This document shows, piece after piece, positions 39,685 to 49,505 of a stretch of 64,000 bases of DNA. Position 1 is the first letter of the stretch; each line of letters opens with the position of its first letter. This DNA is from JANNUT01 sp046331425 (GTDB taxonomy: Bacteria > Acidobacteriota > Polarisedimenticolia > J045): NCBI GenBank assembly GCA_046331425.1, contig JAXLQU010000010.1:1-64000 (forward strand). The letters run 5' to 3'. The translations under genes and the position numbers were made by a program. Under the pieces are notes generated by a model. The model was not told the origin of the DNA. It was given only the letters and a program-made list of their open reading frames with translations, and searched no databases.

Positions 39685-40688
39685 GAGGCAATCGACTGGT
39701 TGATCAGGATCGAGTCGAAGTGCGCCTCGAAACTGTCGATGAATTGCTGTGGCTCACGAAGCGTGCCGATCATCCGCCGCAAGACCCTTCCGTGCGGGAT
39801 GCCGTGTGCGTACCAACCTGCGAATGTGCGCAGCTTGTGCATCGCTGCCGATGGCTCCTCATCGCGGACGATCCAGCCGAAATGCTCGCGGATGATCGCT
39901 CGTCGTTCGATCAGGGTTGGCAGTTGGTCGGCCTCGCCGCGCAAAAGTCGTGCGGTGCGCCGAAAGATCCAAGGATCGGTCAGCACGGCACGGCCGATCA
40001 TGACGCCGTCACAGCCTGTGGTTTGCAGCAATCGCAGCGCATCTTGCGGCGATTTGACGTCACCATTGCCGATCACCGGGATCCGAAGCGCTTGCTTCAA
40101 GCGGTGGATGTGTTCCCAACTCGCTTCGCCGGTGAACATCTGGCTGGCGGTGCGCGCATGCATCGAAACGGCATCGACTCCCAGATCCTGGCAGATGCGC
40201 CCCAACTCCAAGTAGTTGATGGGGCAGTCGCCCTTTCCCAATCCCAAACGGAACTTCACGGTGAGCGGAAGCTGAAGCTGCACGCGGCAGGCCTTGATGA
40301 TTGCGGCCGCGCGTTCCAAATCGCCCATCAAGGCGGCGCCGGAACAACCCTTGAGCACCTTGTTGGCAGGGCACCCCATGTTGATGTCGCAGATGTCGGG
40401 GCGCAGTTGGTTGACGATCGCGGCGCATTCGGCCATTCGTGCCGGATCGCGGCCGTAGATCTGGATCGCCATCGGCCGTTCTTCTTCTGCAAAGCGCAAC
40501 TTTGCCAGTTCGTTCTTGTTGCCACGGGTGACCGCTTCGCTGCTGATGAACTCCATCGAGACCAAGCCGCAACCACCGATGCGGCGAACCAACAATCGAA
40601 ATTGGTGATCAGTGATCCCGGCCATCGGCGCCAGCAGGAGCGGCTCGGGAAGCTGCACCGAACCGATCGTCAACGGCGATCGATTCAT
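39681..40688 (-). CDS. dusB: tRNA-dihydrouridine synthase (DusB-like)
   Basis: 335 aa flavoenzyme that reduces uridine in the D-loop of tRNA. The FMN TIM-barrel begins L-L-L-A-P-M-A-G-I-T-D, and the catalytic Cys106 lies in I-N-M-G-C-P. Further motifs are K-F-R-L-G, H-A-R-T and G-N-G-D-V. The C-terminal helical domain is present. DusB versus other Dus subgroups is judged by overall similarity. It overlaps the Nudix gene upstream by four bases and the asparaginase gene downstream by four bases, so translation is coupled. Confidence 0.94.
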   Translation of the reverse strand: MNRSPLTIGSVQLPEPLLLAPMAGITDHQFRLLVRRIGGCGLVSMEFISSEAVTRGNKNELAKLRFAEEERPMAIQIYGRDPARMAECAAIVNQLRPDICDINMGCPANKVLKGCSGAALMGDLERAAAIIKACRVQLQLPLTVKFRLGLGKGDCPINYLELGRICQDLGVDAVSMHARTASQMFTGEASWEHIHRLKQALRIPVIGNGDVKSPQDALRLLQTTGCDGVMIGRAVLTDPWIFRRTARLLRGEADQLPTLIERRAIIREHFGWIVRDEEPSAAMHKLRTFAGWYAHGIPHGRVLRRMIGTLREPQQFIDSFEAHFDSILINQSIAS

Positions 40689-41236
40689 CGGGGCTGCTCC
40701 GTGAGTGCGCCCATCAAGCCAAGCGCCACGATTACCAACGCGTGGCCGATGGAGCCGTCGCGAGCCAGTCGCGGGATGTCGGACAGCGGAACCGTTACCA
40801 CCTCGATCCGCTCGAATTCGTCGGGGTGCGGCACACCGACCTGCGTCACGTTCTCGGCGACGAAACAGTGCAGCGTGTTGGACTGAATCGCAGGGTTGGG
40901 AAAGGTGCGTCCCAACAATCTCACCTCGGCTGCTTCGTAGCCGGTCTCCTCGCGTAACTCACGACGCGCTGCTGCTGCCGGATCTTCCCCGGCGTCGATC
41001 ATCCCGCCTGGGATCTCCAAGGTGACCTGCCGAACGCCGTGTCGATACTGTCGGATCATCACGACGTCACCATCGGCTGTGATCGGCACCACGTTGATCC
41101 AGTCGCTCGCATCGATCACCACGAAGTCGCGCTCGATGTTGCTGGGCGCGACTCGATAGCGATCGTGATAAACGTCGAAGATTCTGTGTCGAGAGACCGG
41201 TTGTCGGCCGAGAAGACTCCAGTAGCGATGTGGCAT
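40685..41236 (-). CDS. Nudix hydrolase (ADP-ribose pyrophosphatase-like)
   Basis: 183 aa. The complete Nudix box runs from G78 to Y100 (G-x5-E84-x7-R92-E93-L94-x-E96-E97-x-G-Y). The flanking R-Q-Y-R and E-I-P-G-G motifs are those of the ADP-sugar pyrophosphatase subgroup. It is a likely cytosolic house-cleaning enzyme for ADP-ribose or similar substrates. ATG 41236 begins 11 bases after the M50 stop and is preferred to two in-frame starts that overlap the M50 gene. It overlaps dusB downstream. Confidence 0.9.
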   Translation of the reverse strand: MPHRYWSLLGRQPVSRHRIFDVYHDRYRVAPSNIERDFVVIDASDWINVVPITADGDVVMIRQYRHGVRQVTLEIPGGMIDAGEDPAAAARRELREETGYEAAEVRLLGRTFPNPAIQSNTLHCFVAENVTQVGVPHPDEFERIEVVTVPLSDIPRLARDGSIGHALVIVALGLMGALTEQPR

Positions 41237-41247
41237 CGGCCCCCACC

Positions 41248-41904
41248 CTATCCGGCGATCAACCATTGAACGAGCGCGTAAACCGGCCGCGCCAATATCG
41301 GAAAGATGTTCCACGCGACCAAGATACCGACGAACCCCGCGATCGGCAGTGCCCGAAACCCGCGCATCGCATTGCGAATCGTCGAACCGCCGAACGCCTC
41401 CACGATGCTGGCGCCATCGAGCGGGGGCAGCGGCAGCAAGTTGAAGACGCCGAGCAGCGCATTCAGGATCGCCATCGTGACCAGAAACTGGGTGCTCGCC
41501 GCGGCCAGACTGTCACCGGCGCCAGCGCCGATCATGCCGGTTGCCGCTCCAACGCGCAGCAGCGCTACCGCCAGCAGACAAAGCAACGCATTCGCGGCGG
41601 GACCGGCCGCTGCCATCAGCCCGGCGCGCTTGGGATGACGATCGGCCCAATACGGATCGTAGGGTGCGGACGCCCAGCCGAACGCCCACCCCGAAATCAA
41701 CACGCTGATGATGGGAACGACGACCATTCCGAACGGCTCGCGCCGGATGTGCGGCCAAGGGTTGAGTGTGACTTGACCGCCGTGGTACGCGGTCAAGTCA
41801 CCTCCCAACTTGGCGACCCAAGCATGTGCCGCTTCATGGCAGGTGGTCGAAAGCAAGAAGGCCACGTACCAGGTAGCCGCGACCGCCGGATCGAGGTTCT
41901 GCAT
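41248..41904 (-). CDS. Site-2 protease family M50 metalloprotease
   Basis: 218 aa integral membrane protease. The zinc motif H-E-A-A-H is at residues 23-27 in the first helix, and the N-L-L-P-L-P-P-L-D-G motif with the third zinc ligand Asp lies near residue 165. Five to six membrane helices are visible. It has no PDZ or CBS domain, like the short M50B proteins. Substrates are unknown; some relatives cleave anti-sigma factors. It begins seven bases after the dehydrogenase gene and is followed by the Nudix gene. Confidence 0.92.
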   Translation of the reverse strand: MQNLDPAVAATWYVAFLLSTTCHEAAHAWVAKLGGDLTAYHGGQVTLNPWPHIRREPFGMVVVPIISVLISGWAFGWASAPYDPYWADRHPKRAGLMAAAGPAANALLCLLAVALLRVGAATGMIGAGAGDSLAAASTQFLVTMAILNALLGVFNLLPLPPLDGASIVEAFGGSTIRNAMRGFRALPIAGFVGILVAWNIFPILARPVYALVQWLIAG

Positions 41905-41911
41905 CGCCGTT

Positions 41912-42769
41912 TCAGTACTTGTAGAAGCCGCGGCCGGTTTTGCGACCGAGCCAACCGGCGTCGACGTACTTGATCAGCAGCGGGCAGGGCCGGTATTTCG
42001 GATCGCCGAGTCCCTCGTGAAGCACGCGCAGAATCGCCAGGCAGGTGTCCAGCCCGATGAAGTCGGCCAACGTCAGCGGCCCCATCGGATGATTCATCCC
42101 GAGCTTCATCACCGTGTCGACCGACTCGACGCTGGCGACTCCTTCGTACACCGTGTAGATCGCCTCGTTGATCATCGGCATCAAGACACGGTTGCTGACA
42201 AACCCCGGAAAGTCGTGCACTTCAACCGGAGTCTTTCCCAGTTTCACGGAAAGCTCGTGCGTGAGTTGATACGTCTCCTGCGATGTCGCCAATCCTCGGA
42301 TGATTTCTACAAGCTGCATCACCGGGACCGGGTTCATGAAATGCATCCCGATGAAACGCTCGGGTCGATTGGTCGACGATGCCAGCCGGGTGATCGGCAG
42401 TGACGATGTATTGCTGGCCAACACCACGTCCGGCCGCGTGACCTTGGAGAGCTCCGCGAACAGCTTCTGCTTGACCTCGAAGTTCTCGACGATCGCTTCG
42501 ACGACAAAATCAGCGGAGGAGAAATCGGCCACGCTGGTGGTGCCCCGCACACGAGACAGCACCTGCAATTTTTCATCCGCGCTCAGCTTCCCTTTGTCGA
42601 CGCCACGCTGCAGGTTCTTGTCGATCGTACCGAGTCCTTTGTCGACGTACGCCTGCTGCACGTCCTGCATCAGCACGTTGAAACCGGACTGTGCAAAGAC
42701 ATGGGCAATCCCGTTCCCCATTTGGCCGGCGCCGATGACGCCTACCGTCTTGATCGAGTCGAGACTCAT
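41912..42769 (-). CDS. 3-hydroxyacyl-CoA (3-hydroxybutyryl-CoA) dehydrogenase
   Basis: 285 aa, the usual size of the single-domain short-chain enzyme. The NAD-binding G-V-I-G-A-G-Q-M-G is at the N-terminus, followed by the catalytic H-F-M-N-P-V-P-V-M and the C-terminal dimerisation domain (N-H-P-M-G-P-L-T-L-A-D-F-I-G-L-D). It oxidises 3-hydroxyacyl-CoA, or runs in reverse toward butyrate or PHB. ATG 42769 starts two bases after the thiolase stop; an upstream in-frame start inside thiolase is rejected. Thiolase plus this enzyme handle the acetoacetyl-CoA/3-hydroxybutyryl-CoA step of fatty-acid metabolism. Confidence 0.94.
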   Translation of the reverse strand: MSLDSIKTVGVIGAGQMGNGIAHVFAQSGFNVLMQDVQQAYVDKGLGTIDKNLQRGVDKGKLSADEKLQVLSRVRGTTSVADFSSADFVVEAIVENFEVKQKLFAELSKVTRPDVVLASNTSSLPITRLASSTNRPERFIGMHFMNPVPVMQLVEIIRGLATSQETYQLTHELSVKLGKTPVEVHDFPGFVSNRVLMPMINEAIYTVYEGVASVESVDTVMKLGMNHPMGPLTLADFIGLDTCLAILRVLHEGLGDPKYRPCPLLIKYVDAGWLGRKTGRGFYKY

Positions 42770-42771
42770 GT

Positions 42772-43950
<1,179 letters not shown>

Positions 43951-44002
43951 GGCTTTTATCCTTCTAACGGCCGATCGGCCGGGTGAGTTCAAGAGGTGTG
44001 GC

Positions 44003-44008
44003 AGTATA
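44003..44008 (-). promoter_or_regulatory. Candidate -10 element for the thiolase operon
   Basis: TATACT on the minus strand (five of six consensus bases) lies 53 bases before the thiolase ATG in the 90-base divergent gap. No good -35 is found 16-18 bases upstream, so this is a weak candidate only. Confidence 0.25.
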
Positions 44009-44040
44009 CCGGCGCCGTTTCGAGGAGGCATTGGACGTAG

Positions 44041-45051
44041 ATGCCCAAGAGCACGCCCAGAACTGTGGTAGTCCAACTGAACGCGTACACGCCTTACCGG
44101 GTGTGGAGTCTCGGTGAGAGCGTCCCCGATCGGTTGGCGCGCAGTTTCCCTGAGGTCCGGGTGGTGCAATCGCGCGACGTGGAAACCTTCAGCCGATTTC
44201 TTTCGGAAGCGCGCGTCTTGTTCACATGGACGCTCCCGAGACGGCATTTCGCGCGCGCGCGGCGATTGAAATGGGTGCATACCGCCGAGGGAGGCGTCGA
44301 TACCCTCTTGTTTCCCGAGCTGATCAAGAGCGAGGTGGTCGTCACGCACTCGCGCGGGCTCAACGCCGACACCATCGCCGATCATGCGTTGGGGTTGACC
44401 TTGGCCCTCACGCGTCGCTTGGCAGAATGCCGCGATTGGCAGAAAGCAGGACTGTGGGCGCGTGACTTGCTGTGGTCGGGCGATCGAATCCCTTTCCCGT
44501 TGCGACAGCGAGTGGCGTTGGTGGCAGGACTCGGCCCGATCGGTATATCGGTCGCTCAGCGATTGAAGGCCTGCGGCATGACGGTCTTGGGATTGCGGCG
44601 GCGTTCCAGCGCGGACAAGCCCGACGACGTCGACGAGATGTTCGGCCCCGAACAACTCGAAACTGCGCTGGCTCGCGCCGACGTGATCGTGCTCGCCTTG
44701 CCACTGACCCGTTCCACGAAGCACTTCCTGGACAAAGAACGGGTTTCGTTGATCAAACCCGGTGCGCTGGTAGTGAACGTCGGACGCGGCGAGTTGATCG
44801 ACGAAGCGGCACTGATCGAGGCACTGCAGCATGGTCGAATCGGGGGCGCCGGCCTCGATGTCAGCAGCGAAGAGCCGCTCCCGAAGAGCAGCCCGTTATG
44901 GACCGACCCACGCGTATTGATCACTCCCCATGTCGCCGGCACCGACCCAGCTCATATGGAACGCGCCACGGAGTTGTTCGAGAAGAACCTCGAACTGTTC
45001 TTGGCCGGTCAGCCGCTGATCAATGTGGTCGACAAAAAGGCCGGGTATTAG
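44041..45051 (+). CDS. D-isomer-specific 2-hydroxyacid dehydrogenase
   Basis: 336 aa NAD(P)-dependent oxidoreductase acting on a 2-hydroxy/2-keto acid. The catalytic domain begins V-V-V-Q-L-N. The cofactor motif G-L-G-P-I-G sits near residue 165. The catalytic Arg lies in G-R-G-E-L-I-D, Glu in S-S-E-E-P-L and His in I-T-P-H-V-A-G. The closest by eye are the glyoxylate/hydroxypyruvate reductase-like members; the substrate is not determined. GAGGAGG lies 12 bases before ATG 44041. It diverges from the thiolase operon. Confidence 0.92.
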   Translation: MPKSTPRTVVVQLNAYTPYRVWSLGESVPDRLARSFPEVRVVQSRDVETFSRFLSEARVLFTWTLPRRHFARARRLKWVHTAEGGVDTLLFPELIKSEVVVTHSRGLNADTIADHALGLTLALTRRLAECRDWQKAGLWARDLLWSGDRIPFPLRQRVALVAGLGPIGISVAQRLKACGMTVLGLRRRSSADKPDDVDEMFGPEQLETALARADVIVLALPLTRSTKHFLDKERVSLIKPGALVVNVGRGELIDEAALIEALQHGRIGGAGLDVSSEEPLPKSSPLWTDPRVLITPHVAGTDPAHMERATELFEKNLELFLAGQPLINVVDKKAGY

Positions 45052-45154
45052 CGGCGCCGCACCGATGCGGCATCACCCGGTCGCTTCTTTTCATTTCGGT
45101 CTTGTTCTTTCCCCCGCTCCTTCGTAGGTTTCCGCGGTCCCTGGGAGGGGATGA

Positions 45155-45168
45155 CCCGGAGCTCCGGG
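45155..45168. promoter_or_regulatory. 14-bp perfect palindrome before the subtilase gene
   Basis: CCCGGAGCTCCGGG is a perfect palindrome ending 16 bases before ATG 45185. It could be an operator or an mRNA hairpin close to the ribosome-binding site (GGAGAGG follows it). High GC makes chance palindromes more likely, so this is a weak call. Confidence 0.25.
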
Positions 45169-45184
45169 CGGAGAGGATCGCGAC

Positions 45185-47590
45185 ATGCGTTTTTTCTGTT
45201 TCTACGTTGCTCTTTTGGCGGCGTTCTGCGGTGCCGCACTCGCCTCCGGCCGAACGCCTGACTGGTGGCCCGAGTCCCAACACCCTCCCTACCTAACATT
45301 GCCGATGGAACAGACGCACGATCCAGCCGCACTGCTGATGCAAACCGCGAGCTTCAGCACGCAAGGCGATACCGCGACAGCGGTGGGCGAGCGCGTTGCG
45401 AGAGCGTTGCCGGCAGCGTTGCGCGGTGCGTCGATCGAATCAGGTGGATGGCTCTTGGTGCAGTTCGCCCCCAGCGTCTCCACTGCTGATCGGCTCGCGC
45501 TGCTGGCCCGCTACGACGCGACGGTCGACAGCTACATCCCGCAAAACACGTGGCTCGCACGGGTCGCGCCAGGCCTGGTCGAGCGACTCACGCGCGAGCC
45601 GGAGGTCGCGTGGGTGGGACGCTTCCACCCCGCCTTCAAACTCTCGCCATTGCTTGGAATGCCGCTCCCCGATGAGGCTCCGATCAGCGCGTCGACCCCG
45701 GCTCCGTGGCGGCTCGACCTGCGTGTGGCGCCCGATGTCGATCTCGAGGCGCTGCGCGCGAAGATCGCGTCGCTTGGCGTCAGCGTCCTGGACCTGAACG
45801 CGCCGGTCACTCGAGTCGAAGCCGTCAACGCAGCAGCGATCGTATCGTTGGCTGCCCTGGACGAGGTGCTATTCATCGGCGAGACGGTCGAGGCTCACAT
45901 TCTCAACAACTCCAGCCGCGGGATTTGTCAGGGCGGCGCCCCCGGTATCGAGACGGTGCACGGCAAAGGCGTACGCGGCGCCACTCAAACCGTTGCGGTA
46001 ATGGATACCGGTATCGACACGCGGCATTGCTGTTTCGACGGCGCGGGCAAGATTGTCGACAATCGCGCCTGGGGCGGCGGCGTGTTGGGTGCGCTTTGCT
46101 CGGGCGATCACGGCACACATGTCAGCGGCACCGTTGCCTGCGATAACGGCGGCGATCACGACGGGTTGGCGCCAGCGGCAAAGTTGATCCTTCAAGATAT
46201 TCAGAAAGGCGACACGTTCGCCTGCGCGTTCGGCTCGGTTTCGCCGCCCAATCCATTGTCCGGAGCCTGGAGCGATGCGCGTAGCCGCGGAGCGCGCGTG
46301 CATTCCAACTCGTGGGGCGGTGGCGGAAACGGGTACGGCACCGATGCGCAGGCGATCGACGATTTCATGTGGCGCAATCAGGACTTCTTGATCGTGTATG
46401 CGGCCGGCAACTCTGGCTCGTCACCCGGATCACTGGGGGCTTACTCCAACGCCAAGAACTCGGTGACCGTCGGCGGCGTCGTCAACGGCAGCGGTTACGA
46501 AAACATGTACGGCTCGTCGAGCCGCGGCCCTGCGGGAGATGGGCGCACGCTCCCCGACCTCACCACGCCGGCTCAAGGCGTCGAGTCTTCGCTCAACAAC
46601 AAAACGGCGGCGAGTTGTGGTTGGACCAACTACTCCGGAACCTCGATGGCCACACCAGCGGTGGCCGGAAGCGCCGCGTTGATCCGCGATTATTTCGAAC
46701 GCGGATTCTATCCTTCGGGCGCGGCCAACGCGGCCAACGCGATTCAACCAAGCGCTGCGATGGTCAAGGCGACCCTACTGATCTCGACGCGCGACATGAC
46801 CGGGAGCGGAACCGGTGGTTCGCGCCCCAACAGCAATCAAGGCTTCGGACGCGTGACGTTGGACGATGCACTTTGGTTCAACGGCGATCCCGCCGTACAG
46901 CGATTGGAAGTGCTCGACGATCGCAACAGCAGCACCGGCCTGACGACTGCAGGCCAAGAGCAGACCTTCACCTTCGGCCTCAAAGCAGCCGGTGCGGTGA
47001 AGTTGATGTTGGTGTGGACCGACGCCCCGGGCAATCCGTCGGCAGCGCAAGCTCTGGTCAACGATCTCGACCTGATCGTGACGACGGCAGACGGCAAGAC
47101 CTTCGCTGGTAACCAAGGGTTCTCAGGAGGCTGGACGACACAGACGTCGACCGCCGCCGATCGACTCAACAACAAAGAAGCGGTGTTCTTGCCCTCGGTG
47201 CTGCCTGGCCTGGTAACGGTCAAGGTGCGTGCGGCGTCGCTGGGTGATGTCGCGCTGCACCCGCAAGACTTCGCGCTGTTGGCCGTGGCGGCACTCGATC
47301 CGACCTGCAGCACCGCAGCGGCGGCCGGCTTGGGCCCCGTCACCGAAGAGGTGGTCGGCGCCAACGTACGAGCGAGTTGGACGGCTGTCAGTGCCGCCAG
47401 TTACACCGTCTATCGCGGTACATCTCCCGACTTCATGTCGACCAATCCCGCTCCGTATCGCACCGCAGTTCAAGACGAGGATCTCTCGACACCCGGCGTG
47501 CAGTGGACCGACGCCAACGCTGCGACCGACGGCAGCAACTACTTCTACCTGTTCTTCGCCGCCAACTCCTGCGGCGAACTCACGCCGTAG
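45185..47590 (+). CDS. Secreted subtilisin-like serine protease (S8 family)
   Basis: 801 aa. Signal peptide 1-20 (ends A-L-A-S). A long propeptide-like region (about 30-245) precedes the catalytic domain. The triad is complete: Asp274 in V-M-D-T-G-I-D, His312 in H-G-T-H-V-S-G and Ser487 in Y-S-G-T-S-M-A-T-P. Downstream lie a beta-rich domain (V-K-L-M-L-V-W-T-D-A-P-G, resembling the domain after the catalytic module of Kp43-type subtilases) and a fibronectin-like tail. It is likely an extracellular peptidase. It converges with the sulfatase gene; only 14 bases separate their stops and no terminator is visible between them. Confidence 0.95.
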   Translation: MRFFCFYVALLAAFCGAALASGRTPDWWPESQHPPYLTLPMEQTHDPAALLMQTASFSTQGDTATAVGERVARALPAALRGASIESGGWLLVQFAPSVSTADRLALLARYDATVDSYIPQNTWLARVAPGLVERLTREPEVAWVGRFHPAFKLSPLLGMPLPDEAPISASTPAPWRLDLRVAPDVDLEALRAKIASLGVSVLDLNAPVTRVEAVNAAAIVSLAALDEVLFIGETVEAHILNNSSRGICQGGAPGIETVHGKGVRGATQTVAVMDTGIDTRHCCFDGAGKIVDNRAWGGGVLGALCSGDHGTHVSGTVACDNGGDHDGLAPAAKLILQDIQKGDTFACAFGSVSPPNPLSGAWSDARSRGARVHSNSWGGGGNGYGTDAQAIDDFMWRNQDFLIVYAAGNSGSSPGSLGAYSNAKNSVTVGGVVNGSGYENMYGSSSRGPAGDGRTLPDLTTPAQGVESSLNNKTAASCGWTNYSGTSMATPAVAGSAALIRDYFERGFYPSGAANAANAIQPSAAMVKATLLISTRDMTGSGTGGSRPNSNQGFGRVTLDDALWFNGDPAVQRLEVLDDRNSSTGLTTAGQEQTFTFGLKAAGAVKLMLVWTDAPGNPSAAQALVNDLDLIVTTADGKTFAGNQGFSGGWTTQTSTAADRLNNKEAVFLPSVLPGLVTVKVRAASLGDVALHPQDFALLAVAALDPTCSTAAAAGLGPVTEEVVGANVRASWTAVSAASYTVYRGTSPDFMSTNPAPYRTAVQDEDLSTPGVQWTDANAATDGSNYFYLFFAANSCGELTP

Positions 47591-47604
47591 GTATCACGCC
47601 TGCG

Positions 47605-49380
47605 CTACAAGTGGCCGGTGCGCTCCCACGTCGCCAACAGCGCATCGGCCTCCGTCTTTCTTCCGGCTTGCTCCAACGTGCGAGCCAGCGCCTTCGCGAC
47701 GCGATCGGTCGGCGGTATCACCGTCGCATACTCGCGGTACAACGAGATCGCTTTGTCATAGCGGCCGAGGCGGCGCTGCAACCCTGCCAATCGCCACAAT
47801 GCCTGCGACGTCGCGGCGGCATCCCCCAACGCGAGCGTCTCGGTCAGGATCTTGGCCGCATCGTCGAGGTCATTTTGTGCGGCGCGCGCATCGGCCAAGC
47901 GACACCGAGCCGTGATGTTGCCCGGGTCGCTGTTGACGATCACCCGCAACCGCGTTTCAGCTTGCACGAACTGACCACGTGACAGATCGAAGGAGGCGAG
48001 TTGCAGTTCGGCCTGCTTCTTGATGCGATCTTTCGGATCGGGCAGTTCGCGCCCCACGACTGCCGCGGCATCGGCCGCCTGCCCGGGCCCCTTCGCACCT
48101 TGGAAGTAACCCAGGCTCCGCAGTCGGTCGAGTTCCTCCTCACTGACCGAGTGCGGCAGATCGGCGGCTTGATCGACTCGAGCGTCGCTCAGCAGGCTGG
48201 CGAGGCGCTGTGCGACGGCCTTGTCTTGTTCGACCAGATTGGTGCGCTCGTCGCGATCGGACTCGATGTGGTACAGCTCCGATCGCGGGGCTTGGATGAA
48301 CTTGAAGGCGCGGCTGCGCGCGGAAGCCAAAGGCGCCCAACCGAATTCGATCTGTGAGAAGTGACTCTCAGAGAAGACGGCTTCGTGACCTGTGCTTGCC
48401 ACCCCGCGGGCGAGACCCCACCAGCTCTTGCCGTCGGTAGGATCGGGAACCGGTTGTCCCAGCGCGTCGGCGATGGTCGCGGCGAAGTCGACCGTGCCCA
48501 CCACGTCGGGAATCCGTTTGCCTCCTGCGATTGCACCTGGATAGCGGACCAACAGCGGCACCCGGATTGTTTCGTCGTACAGGAACACGCCATGGGTCAA
48601 CTCGCCATGCGTCATCAGCCCTTCGCCGTGATCGGCGGTCACGATCACGAGTGTCTGGTCGAACCGACCGCTGGCCCGCAGGGCCGCGAACAAGCGCTCG
48701 AGTTGGTCGTCGACGTAAGCGATTTCGCCTTTGTAGGCGGCGATACCATCGGCATCGGGGGATAGATATTCCGCCGGCGGGTCGTACGGATCGTGCGGAT
48801 CGTAGAAATGAAGAAACAGAAAGAACGGCTTCGTGTTGTCTTGCTGCAACCAGGTCAATGCATGATCGACGACGTCGGAGGCACGGCGAAACGGCATCTC
48901 GTAGACATCGTCCCCTTTGATCGTGATGGCGTCGTCGTACTGCGCAAACCCTTGCGACAACCCTGATGCCTTCACCAACGGGTATCCCGCCACGACGGCG
49001 CCGGTGCGAAAGCCTGTCGACGACAGCCGCTCGGCGATCGTGTCGAATCGGTCCTCGAGTTTGTAGAGCAGGTTGTGCCGTATCCCCAAACGCCATGGGT
49101 TGAGTCCAGTCAACATCGACGCGTGGGCGGGGAGCGTGATCGGCGCTGGACTGATGGCCGCTTCGAACAGGGCTCCCTGTCGGGCCAGCTCATCGAACGT
49201 CTCGGTACGCGCGTTGGCCGCGCCGTAGCAACCAAGGTAGTCGGCGCGGAGCGTGTCGACGCTGATCAACAGGACGTTCTTCGGAGGCTCGGGTGCAGCC
49301 GTAGGCGCGGTCTTGTCGCCGGCGCTTCCGCAGCCCGCGATCACCAAGAGAACCATCAGTTGTGCGGTGCGCTTGACCAT
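47605..49380 (-). CDS. Sulfatase-superfamily lipoprotein with C-terminal TPR region, Thr in nucleophile position
   Basis: 591 aa. Lipoprotein signal with Cys17 in the lipobox (V-I-A-G-C). The alkaline-phosphatase/sulfatase fold follows: metal Asp42 in S-V-D-T-L-R, the nucleophile segment I-T-L-P-A-H-A-S-M-L-T-G, and D-H-G-E-G as the second metal site. Classical sulfatases need C/S-x-P-x-R, converted to formylglycine; here Thr82 stands in that position and the Arg is His. Thr nucleophiles occur in phospho-transfer members of this superfamily, so a phosphatase or phosphotransferase is as likely as a sulfatase. About 450-591 are TPR-like repeats. It is on the same strand as clpB, 125 bases downstream. 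Confidence 0.85.
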   Translation of the reverse strand: MVKRTAQLMVLLVIAGCGSAGDKTAPTAAPEPPKNVLLISVDTLRADYLGCYGAANARTETFDELARQGALFEAAISPAPITLPAHASMLTGLNPWRLGIRHNLLYKLEDRFDTIAERLSSTGFRTGAVVAGYPLVKASGLSQGFAQYDDAITIKGDDVYEMPFRRASDVVDHALTWLQQDNTKPFFLFLHFYDPHDPYDPPAEYLSPDADGIAAYKGEIAYVDDQLERLFAALRASGRFDQTLVIVTADHGEGLMTHGELTHGVFLYDETIRVPLLVRYPGAIAGGKRIPDVVGTVDFAATIADALGQPVPDPTDGKSWWGLARGVASTGHEAVFSESHFSQIEFGWAPLASARSRAFKFIQAPRSELYHIESDRDERTNLVEQDKAVAQRLASLLSDARVDQAADLPHSVSEEELDRLRSLGYFQGAKGPGQAADAAAVVGRELPDPKDRIKKQAELQLASFDLSRGQFVQAETRLRVIVNSDPGNITARCRLADARAAQNDLDDAAKILTETLALGDAAATSQALWRLAGLQRRLGRYDKAISLYREYATVIPPTDRVAKALARTLEQAGRKTEADALLATWERTGHL

Positions 49381-49505
49381 GGGGCGCGGATTCTACTGCT
49401 GTTGGCCGGGCCTCCGAAAACGTTCCTGAGTTTCAACCCGCACATAACACTCCCCGACGCGCTGAACGCCTTGGGCGCGTCGGGGCAGTCACTTGCAAAG
49501 CACGA

